Of a stretch of 5,128 nucleotides of DNA, positions 1 through 4,638 are shown piece by piece. A model generated the notes under the pieces. It was given only the letters and a program-made list of their open reading frames with translations. It was not told the origin of the DNA and did no database searches. Made by a program: the position numbers and the translations under genes. Numbering within the stretch: the stretch's first letter is position 1; each line of letters begins with the position of its first letter. The DNA comes from an uncultured Chitinophagaceae bacterium (GTDB lineage Bacteria > Bacteroidota > Bacteroidia > Chitinophagales > Chitinophagaceae), in NCBI GenBank assembly GCA_937897585.1, contig CALCNY010000154.1:1-5128 (forward strand), given 5' to 3'.

Positions 1-246
1 GGCTGCCGACAAAAATTCCACTTTACCATGTCCATAGGGATGATCCTGATCTTTCGGTTTTCCGGAAATATATAAACTATACAATCCAATAAAGCCTGCT
101 ACAACATTTACAATACTTTCCAAAGCATCCGTAAGAATTGCAACAGAATGCGTCAAATACCAGGCAAAAAGCTTTATGAGAAACAACGCGACCGAAATTA
201 CCGCAATGTATTTTTGGATTTTAAAATTTTGAGTAGCTCTGTTCAA
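1..246 (-). CDS. Cation diffusion facilitator (CDF) family metal efflux transporter, N-terminal fragment
   Basis: The 82 visible codons on the minus strand encode the start of a CDF transporter, an inner-membrane divalent metal/proton antiporter (Zn, Fe, Mn or Co; the metal cannot be assigned). A short basic N-terminus is followed by a first membrane segment (about residues 13-31). The second membrane segment (about 34-60) contains HSVAILTDALES, where Asp40 matches the first metal-binding aspartate of CDF proteins. Next comes the family signature HPYGHGKVEF (about 69-78) leading into TM3. The rest is beyond the left window edge. An in-frame stop (TAA at 253-255) limits the start. There is no ATG in the visible frame, so TTG at 244-246 is the best start, with ATT or ATA just upstream less likely. 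No Shine-Dalgarno is visible. The gene is divergent from the acyl-CoA dehydrogenase. The family call is firm; the start and the substrate are not. Confidence 0.9.
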   Translation of the reverse strand, partial: MNRATQNFKIQKYIAVISVALFLIKLFAWYLTHSVAILTDALESIVNVVAGFIGLYSLYISGKPKDQDHPYGHGKVEFLSAA

Positions 247-304
247 AATTATTTATTGAATTGTTGAAAAAGGTAGCAGAACAAGCGTTTTTTTCTGATA
301 ATGA

Positions 305-312
305 TAAAGATA
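305..312 (-). promoter_or_regulatory. Candidate -7 element for the CDF gene
   Basis: On the minus strand this reads TATCTTTA, a 7 of 8 match to the Bacteroidota -7 consensus TAnnTTTG. It lies about 58 nt upstream of the proposed TTG start, implying a leader of roughly 50 nt. No clear -33 TTTG partner is seen upstream, so this is only a weak candidate in an AT-rich region. Confidence 0.2.
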
Positions 313-378
313 CTTATAACTTTAAAAAAGCTGAATAATTTATTTGAAATAGCCTTTAAATACTAAAACTACAAACCT

Positions 379-386
379 TAATTTTG
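379..386 (+). promoter_or_regulatory. Candidate -7 promoter element for acyl-CoA dehydrogenase
   Basis: TAATTTTG is an exact match to the Bacteroidota sigma-factor -7 motif TAnnTTTG. It is 16 nt before the ATG at 403, so transcription would begin about 10 nt before the start codon, a short but possible leader. The expected -33 TTG is not convincing at the normal spacing; a TTTG lies at 343-346, which is too far. A second near-match, TTTATTTG at 339-346, could be an upstream alternative. The 156-nt divergent region 247-402 shows nothing else that I can support. Confidence 0.4.
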
Positions 387-402
387 CCACAAATAAAACA
401 TT

Positions 403-1557
403 ATGAATTTCCAACTTTCTGAAGAACATTTGATGATTCAACAAGCTGCGAGAGATTTTGCTCAAAATGAATGCCTTCCTGGTGTTATTGAAAGAGATGA
501 ACATCAAAAATTCCCTAAAGAACAAATTGAAAAACTAGCCGATTTAGGTTTTATGGGCATGATGGTTAAACCAGAATATGGCGGTAGTGGTATGGACACC
601 ATCAGTTATGTTTTGGCCATGGAAGAAATCAGTAAAGTTGATGCTTCAGTAAGTGTAGCTATGAGTGTGAACAATAGTCTGGTTTGTTACGGACTTCAAG
701 AATATGGAAATGAAGAACAAAAGCAAAAATATTTGACACCACTTGCTCAGGGAAAAAAAGATGGCGAATTATATATCGGCGCGTTTTTATTAAGTGAACC
801 AGAAGCCGGCAGTGACGCCACTTCGCAAAGCACAACTGCAGAAGACAAGGGCGACTATTATTTGCTTAACGGTACTAAAAACTGGATTACCAATGGCAAT
901 AGCGCTTCGGTATATCTTGTTATAGCACAGACTGATCCCTCTAAAGGAAGTCGTGGCATCAATGCATTCATTGTAGAAAAAAAATGGGATGGCGTTGTTG
1001 TAGGAGCAAAAGAAAATAAATTAGGCATCAGAGGAAGTGATACGCATACTATCTTATTCAACGATGTAAAAGTGCCTAAAGAAAACAGAATCGGTGAAGA
1101 TGGATTCGGATTTAAGTTTGCGATGAAAACTTTAGCCGGCGGAAGAATTGGAATCGCTTCACAAGCATTGGGAATCGCAAGTGGTGCTTACGAATTGGCT
1201 TTGGCTTATAGCAAACAACGTAAAGCTTTTGGTACGGAAATCATGAACCATCAGATTATCCAATTTAAATTAGCTGATATGGCTACAAAAATTGAAGCAG
1301 CCAGATTACTTTGTTTAAAAGCTGCCTGGGAAAAAGACAATCATATTGACTATACATTAAGCAGTTCCATGGCAAAAGTGTTCAGCAGTGAAGCTGCCAT
1401 GTGGACCGCAACAGAAGCCGTTCAAATACATGGTGGTTATGGTTTCGTAAAAGAATATCATGTAGAAAGATTGATGCGTGATGCGAAGATTACTCAGATT
1501 TATGAAGGAACAAGTGAAGTGCAAAGGATAGTGATTAGTAGGACGATTTTAAAGTAA
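403..1557 (+). CDS. Acyl-CoA dehydrogenase (FAD-dependent, short-chain/butyryl-CoA-like)
   Basis: This 384-residue cytoplasmic flavoprotein matches the usual family length. It catalyses alpha,beta-dehydrogenation of an acyl-CoA, with electrons passed to electron transfer flavoprotein, in fatty-acid or branched-chain amino-acid degradation. The N-terminal helical domain covers about residues 1-118. The middle beta domain carries signature 1, LLSEPEAGSDATS (129-141), and the FAD-contact motif WITNG (161-165). The C-terminal helical domain has RKAFG (273-277) and signature 2, QIHGGYGFVKEYHVERLMRD (341-360). The catalytic base is Glu368 in IYEGTSEVQR, the position used by short- and medium-chain and butyryl-CoA dehydrogenases rather than the relocated Glu of isovaleryl- or long-chain enzymes. 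The ATG is preceded by an A-rich stretch without Shine-Dalgarno, typical of Bacteroidota. The exact chain length or branching of the substrate cannot be read from the sequence. Confidence 0.95.
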   Translation: MNFQLSEEHLMIQQAARDFAQNECLPGVIERDEHQKFPKEQIEKLADLGFMGMMVKPEYGGSGMDTISYVLAMEEISKVDASVSVAMSVNNSLVCYGLQEYGNEEQKQKYLTPLAQGKKDGELYIGAFLLSEPEAGSDATSQSTTAEDKGDYYLLNGTKNWITNGNSASVYLVIAQTDPSKGSRGINAFIVEKKWDGVVVGAKENKLGIRGSDTHTILFNDVKVPKENRIGEDGFGFKFAMKTLAGGRIGIASQALGIASGAYELALAYSKQRKAFGTEIMNHQIIQFKLADMATKIEAARLLCLKAAWEKDNHIDYTLSSSMAKVFSSEAAMWTATEAVQIHGGYGFVKEYHVERLMRDAKITQIYEGTSEVQRIVISRTILK

Positions 1558-1558
1558 A

Positions 1559-1601
1559 TGTTTGGAAGCCCCCTCAATCCCCCAAAGGGGGAAGTTGTTT
1601 G
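1559..1601 (+). repeat. Repeat element, copy 1: 43-nt unit with C5/C5/G5 hairpin core
   Basis: The unit starts with TGTTTG (1559-1564), one base after the acyl-CoA dehydrogenase stop, and ends with TTGTTTG (1595-1601). Between them, 1569-1591 holds two C5 runs separated by TCAAT, then AAA and a G5 run. Either C5 run can pair with the G5 run; the nearer pairing is a 5-bp GC stem with an AAA loop. The 23-nt core recurs perfectly, inverted, at 2227-2249, and the full 43-nt unit matches at 39 positions by hand alignment. It could act as a weak terminator or 3' mRNA stabiliser for the upstream gene, but no U-run follows it, so that is only a possibility. Confidence 0.85.
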
Positions 1602-1617
1602 GCGTTTGGTGTTTGGT
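1597..1617 (+). repeat. Three tandem GTTTGGY heptanucleotides
   Basis: The units GTTTGGC (1597-1603), GTTTGGT (1604-1610) and GTTTGGT (1611-1617) follow one another, and the next bases (GTT) begin a fourth. The first unit overlaps the right end of repeat copy 1, and GTTTGG also occurs at 1560-1565 on its left. The array looks related to the TTTGGGG heptads (minus-strand reading) beside copy 2. Confidence 0.75.
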
Positions 1618-1627
1618 GTTATGTTTG
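1598..1627 (+). promoter_or_regulatory. Candidate yggS promoter built partly from repeat sequence
   Basis: TATGTTTG at 1620-1627 matches the -7 consensus TAnnTTTG exactly. A TTTG at 1598-1601 lies 18 nt upstream, with a TTG at 1595-1597 as alternative, close to the expected -33 spacing. Transcription would begin near 1634, giving a leader of about 64 nt that includes the TTTTACA array. If correct, the -33 box is supplied by the end of the repeat element and its heptads. Confidence 0.35.
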
Positions 1628-1655
1628 AAATTTCATTTGTGGTATTGAATCCCAT

Positions 1656-1690
1656 TTTTACATTTTACATTGGATATTTTACATTTTACA
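1656..1690 (+). repeat. Five-unit TTTTACA heptad array before yggS
   Basis: TTTTACA occurs at 1656-1662, 1663-1669, 1677-1683 and 1684-1690, with a degenerate unit TTGGATA at 1670-1676 keeping the 7-bp register. The array ends 7 nt before the yggS ATG. It is AT-rich, lacks a Shine-Dalgarno sequence and occupies the translation-initiation region, so unit gain or loss could shift leader length. Confidence 0.8.
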
Positions 1691-1697
1691 TTCCCTT

Positions 1698-2408
1698 ATG
1701 CCCTTCAACACAGAAAAATACAATTCACTTAAACAATCTATTCCTACGGGAGTTACCATCATCGCTGTTTCCAAAACAAAGCCTATTGAAGATCTTCAGG
1801 AAGCCTACGAAATTGGTGTTCGTGATTTTGGAGAAAACTATGTGCAAGAATTGGTTGAAAAACATGAAGCATTATCAAAAGATATTCGCTGGCATTTTAT
1901 TGGTCATCTCCAATCCAATAAAGTAAAATACATCGCTCCTTTTGTTCATCTCATTCATGGTATAGACAGTGAAAAGTTGTTAATTGAAATCAACAAGCTA
2001 GGAAAAAAAATAAATAGAAAAATTAATTGCCTGCTTCAAGTATACATCGCTAAAGAAGAGACAAAATTCGGAATGGATGAACAAGAACTTCAACATGTAA
2101 TGTCAATTTTACCTGGACTTGAATACGTTCAAATCTGCGGTCTCATGGGCATGGCTAGTTTCACCGACAACGAACAAATCATAACATCCGAATTCAAATA
2201 TTTATATAATCTGTTTCAAACAAATTCCCCCTTTGGGGGATTGAGGGGGCCCACAAACAACGACCCCCAAACCCCAAACCCCAAACTCCAAAAGTTGAGC
2301 ATGGGCATGAGCGCCGACTACAAAATCGCCATCGAATGTGGGAGCAACATGATTAGAATTGGCAGCATGTTGTTTGGAGAAAGAAACAAAACCAGCCAGA
2401 CCAAGTAA
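1698..2408 (+). CDS. yggS: YggS/PROSC-family pyridoxal 5'-phosphate homeostasis protein with a repeat-derived insertion
   Basis: This 236-residue cytoplasmic protein is a single-domain PLP-binding TIM barrel of the YggS/YBL036C/PROSC family, which buffers PLP and influences amino-acid and vitamin B6 homeostasis; no catalytic reaction is established for the family. Lys26 in IIAVSKTKP is the expected PLP Schiff-base lysine. Other family motifs are FGENYVQE (44-51), WHFIGHLQSNK (65-75), KFGM (123-126), GLMGMASFTD (148-157), and a C-terminal phosphate-binding region LSMGMSADYK (200-209) and GSNMIRIGSMLFG (215-227). Residues about 174-199 are encoded by repeat copy 2 and adjoining heptads. They are Pro/Asn/Gly-rich and sit in the loop before LSMGMS, where E. 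coli YggS has only a few residues. All key motifs and the frame are intact, so it is probably functional. ATG 1698 gives the usual N-terminus. A longer overlapping frame from 1558 is not a gene. Confidence 0.93.
   Translation: MPFNTEKYNSLKQSIPTGVTIIAVSKTKPIEDLQEAYEIGVRDFGENYVQELVEKHEALSKDIRWHFIGHLQSNKVKYIAPFVHLIHGIDSEKLLIEINKLGKKINRKINCLLQVYIAKEETKFGMDEQELQHVMSILPGLEYVQICGLMGMASFTDNEQIITSEFKYLYNLFQTNSPFGGLRGPTNNDPQTPNPKLQKLSMGMSADYKIAIECGSNMIRIGSMLFGERNKTSQTK
2217..2259 (-). repeat. Repeat element, copy 2: inverted and translated within yggS
   Basis: This is the reverse complement of copy 1, with a 23-nt core (2227-2249) identical to 1569-1591 and flanks CAAACAA (2217-2223) and CAAACA (2254-2259) corresponding to TTGTTTG and TGTTTG. 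Four mismatches lie in the short stretches between core and flanks. It is read in frame, encoding residues 174-188 of the YggS protein, with SPFGGLRG coming from the core. It is much more GC-rich than the surrounding coding sequence. The CAAACAA copies at 2217 and 2254 are 37 nt apart, as are the GTTTGG copies at 1560 and 1597 around copy 1. Confidence 0.88.
2265..2292 (-). repeat. Four tandem heptads (TTTGGGG on the minus strand) inside yggS
   Basis: On the plus strand the units are CCCCAAA at 2265-2271, 2272-2278 and 2279-2285, then the variant CTCCAAA at 2286-2292. They encode residues 190-198 (PQTPNPKLQ). Three units equal 21 nt or 7 codons, so only changes in multiples of three units keep the frame. 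The G-rich strand is the template strand. Confidence 0.85.
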
Positions 2409-2422
2409 ATCCTTAAATTTGT

Positions 2423-2484
2423 TAAAATTTCAATTGTTGCATTGATTTGTTCAATGAATGTATTTATTTGCCGTTGAAATTTTA
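2423..2484. repeat. 11-bp perfect inverted repeat bracketing the tonB-like leader
   Basis: TAAAATTTCAA (2423-2433) and TTGAAATTTTA (2474-2484) are exact reverse complements separated by 40 nt. A smaller hairpin, TGAAAT/ATTTCA with a TTT loop (2475-2489), overlaps the right arm. The arms are AT-rich, so chance is possible. They could be an operator or a weak stem-loop between yggS and the next gene. Confidence 0.4.
2442..2470 (+). promoter_or_regulatory. Candidate promoter for the tonB-like/folC pair
   Basis: A TTG at 2442-2444 is followed after 18 nt by TTTATTTG (2463-2470), which matches the Bacteroidota -7 motif TAnnTTTG at 7 of 8 positions. Transcription would begin near 2477, about 30 nt before the ATG at 2507. 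It sits between the arms of the 2423-2484 inverted repeat. The region is AT-rich, so the match is weak evidence. Confidence 0.3.
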
Positions 2485-2506
2485 TTTCAGCAATAATCAT
2501 TTATCC

Positions 2507-3307
2507 ATGACAACAATTTTTTCAACAGAGGAAAACAAAAAAGCAGCTACTTATACAGCTACAATATGTGGTATACTTTTATTGCTTTTTATTTTTATCC
2601 GTTGGTCGGTATTACCACCTACAGCTCCCGTGATAGAAGATCAAATTGAAATAAATCTTGGAAATGATGAAGAAGGCTTTGGAGAAGAACAACCATTGGT
2701 AAAAGGAACTCCATCCAACGCAAAAGAAGAAAACACACCTATTCCACCCGACGAATCATCTAGCGACAATATAACTCCACCTTCTGATAATAATGATGCA
2801 GATGCAGCACCTGTGGTTAAAAACGAAAAACCTAAAACAAATCCTACTCCCGAAAAGCCTAAAGTAGTTCAACCTGAAAAAACGGCTACTACTCAAAAGC
2901 CGAAATTCATTATGAACGCCAACAATTCTTCTACTAAAATCGGTAATAATACCGAAGAAGACAATTCCTTTACCTCACAAGGAAAAACTCCTGGTAAAAC
3001 AAAAGATGATGGATCTCTCGGTGGTAGTAAAACGGGTGGCGCAACGGGCGGACCTAAAGTAACCAAAGGCAACAGAAAAATCATCAAGCATTATAAATTC
3101 GAAGGCGAACTCAATAAAGCTACTATCTACGCTATCATAAAAGTATCAGCTTCTGGTCAAGGTAAATTCGTTGGCTTTGATAAAGGCAGCACCAGTAGAA
3201 GTCAGGCTTATGCAAACGCTGTAAGTAACTATTTAGGCAATATACAATTTGATGCTGCAGAAAATGAATCTACAGTTACCGTTCAGTTTGTATTCGATGT
3301 GAATTAA
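2507..3307 (+). CDS. TonB-like energy transducer, membrane-anchored
   Basis: A 266-residue protein with the architecture of Bacteroidota TonB-like proteins. It has a short cytoplasmic N-terminus with KK, one membrane segment (about residues 18-36) and a long low-complexity periplasmic linker rich in Pro, Glu, Lys, Asn and Thr (about 37-135). A Gly/Lys/Thr-rich stretch (about 155-190) precedes a compact C-terminal domain (about 191-266, from RKIIKHYKFEGEL to VQFVFDVN). Such proteins normally work with ExbB/ExbD to transmit proton-motive force to outer-membrane receptors; neither partner is in this window. I chose the ATG at 2507 over the upstream ATG at 2447 because the latter adds 20 residues including hydrophobic FNECIYLPLKFYF before the normal start and would cover the leader. 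folC follows after 38 nt, suggesting co-transcription. The C-terminal domain is divergent and lacks an obvious TonB YP motif, so TonB-like is by architecture and neighbourhood. Confidence 0.7.
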   Translation: MTTIFSTEENKKAATYTATICGILLLLFIFIRWSVLPPTAPVIEDQIEINLGNDEEGFGEEQPLVKGTPSNAKEENTPIPPDESSSDNITPPSDNNDADAAPVVKNEKPKTNPTPEKPKVVQPEKTATTQKPKFIMNANNSSTKIGNNTEEDNSFTSQGKTPGKTKDDGSLGGSKTGGATGGPKVTKGNRKIIKHYKFEGELNKATIYAIIKVSASGQGKFVGFDKGSTSRSQAYANAVSNYLGNIQFDAAENESTVTVQFVFDVN

Positions 3308-3345
3308 AAATTCATTCAGTAAGAAATTGTATTTATTTTTATGCA

Positions 3346-4638
3346 ATGACTTACGAAGAAGCTTTATCCTATCTATATTCACAACTGCCCATGTTTTCAA
3401 GGATTGGGGCAGCAGCTTACAAAGTAGACATACACAATACGGTAGCAATTTGTGAAGTTTTAGGAAATCCACAAAACAAATTCAAATCCATTCATATAGC
3501 CGGAACTAACGGCAAAGGAAGTACGAGCCACATGCTGGCGGCAATATTGCAACAACAAGGATTTAAAACAGGTTTATATACTTCCCCACATATCAAAGAT
3601 TTTGGCGAAAGAATACGTATCAATGGAAATATGATTGATAAAGATTTCGTTGTTTCTTTTACCGAAAAAACAAAAAGCATTTGCCAGGATATACAACCTT
3701 CCTTCTTCGAACTCACTGTGGCCATGGCTTTTGAATATTTCGCTTTGCATAAAGTTGATATTGCTGTAATTGAAACCGGAGTTGGAGGAAGACTCGACAG
3801 TACCAACATCATCAATCCTATTCTTTCCATCATCACCAATATCGGTTACGATCACACGAACTTATTAGGCAATACGCTAGAAGCCATTTCATTCGAAAAA
3901 GCAGGTATCATTAAAAACAATACACCCGTTGTCATTGGGGAATATTTACCAGAAACAAAACCTGTATTTGAAAACAAAGCCCGCGAAATGAACGCGCCGA
4001 TTTTATACGCATCCGAAATTTATGAAGTCACTCTTTTAGAAAACAGCAATCAATTTTTGAAATGCGAAGTCAAAGACAACACAAATCAACATGCTAAAAT
4101 ATTCGCACTCGACCTCAACGGCAATTATCAATTAAAAAATCTTAAAACAGTTTTAGCAGCAGAAAAAATTCTTGCAACAATTGGTTTTGAAATTGATGAA
4201 CCCAATGAAAAATTCGCTTTGGCAAATGTAAAAACTATAACCGGCCTCAAAGGCAGATGGGACGTGGTTTCTGAAAAACCTTTATGCATTCACGATGTGG
4301 CTCATAACAAAGATGGCATTCATGCACTGCTACAGCAATTAGAAGAAAATCATAGCAATGCCAATTATCATTTTGTAATCGGTTTTGTAAATGATAAAGA
4401 CATTTCATCCGTTCTGGATTTGCTTCCCAATAATGCAAATTATTATTTTACCAATGCACATATTCCACGTGCACTTCCTCATGCGGAACTCAAATCAATG
4501 GCGAATGAAAAAAACTTGAATGGCGAAAGTTATGACGATGTGAATGAAGCCATTAGCGCTGCAAAAAAAATAGCGGATGAAAATGATGTGATAGTTGTGT
4601 GTGGCAGTTTCTTTATTCTGGCAGAAGTGAATCAGTAA
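3346..4638 (+). CDS. folC: Bifunctional folylpolyglutamate synthase/dihydrofolate synthase
   Basis: A 430-residue cytoplasmic Mur-ligase-fold enzyme of normal family length that adds glutamate to dihydropteroate and then to reduced folates, using ATP. The P-loop AGTNGKGST (52-60, Lys58) lies in FolC signature 1. VIETGVGGRLDST (141-153) is signature 2, with Glu143 a likely Mg ligand. GYDH (167-170) carries the second-metal histidine. FEKAGI (183-188) has Lys185 at the position carbamylated in characterised FolC enzymes. The C-terminal domain has GRWDVV (303-308), DVAHN (317-321) and CGSFFILAE (419-427). The start ATG at 3346 gives the standard N-terminus (MTYEEALSYLY). It overlaps a three-codon frame, ATG CAA TGA at 3341-3349. 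It lies 38 nt after the tonB-like gene, probably in one transcript, and its 3' end overlaps the convergent NUDIX gene. Whether it has both activities is inferred from the family. Confidence 0.96.
   Translation: MTYEEALSYLYSQLPMFSRIGAAAYKVDIHNTVAICEVLGNPQNKFKSIHIAGTNGKGSTSHMLAAILQQQGFKTGLYTSPHIKDFGERIRINGNMIDKDFVVSFTEKTKSICQDIQPSFFELTVAMAFEYFALHKVDIAVIETGVGGRLDSTNIINPILSIITNIGYDHTNLLGNTLEAISFEKAGIIKNNTPVVIGEYLPETKPVFENKAREMNAPILYASEIYEVTLLENSNQFLKCEVKDNTNQHAKIFALDLNGNYQLKNLKTVLAAEKILATIGFEIDEPNEKFALANVKTITGLKGRWDVVSEKPLCIHDVAHNKDGIHALLQQLEENHSNANYHFVIGFVNDKDISSVLDLLPNNANYYFTNAHIPRALPHAELKSMANEKNLNGESYDDVNEAISAAKKIADENDVIVVCGSFFILAEVNQ

Noticed and set aside
1559..1690. CRISPR-like array in the yggS upstream region
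   Set aside because: The repeats are contiguous 7-bp units without unique spacers, and no cas gene is present.
1558..1926. 122-codon open frame running from the acyl-CoA dehydrogenase stop into yggS
   Set aside because: It begins in repeat element copy 1, crosses both intergenic heptad arrays and overlaps the well-supported yggS frame; its translation has no recognisable domain.
2447..2506. 20-residue N-terminal extension of the tonB-like protein from an upstream ATG
   Set aside because: It would cover the AT-rich leader and candidate promoter and precedes a typical short cytoplasmic N-terminus at 2507; the internal ATG fits the family better.
3300..3314. TGAATT/AATTCA stem at the tonB-like stop as a terminator
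   Set aside because: Six AT-dominated base pairs, no adjacent U-run, and a closely following folC make termination unlikely.
3492..3855. Minus-strand open frames of 93 and 115 codons inside folC
   Set aside because: They are shadows of the folC coding strand, overlapping each other and matching no family.
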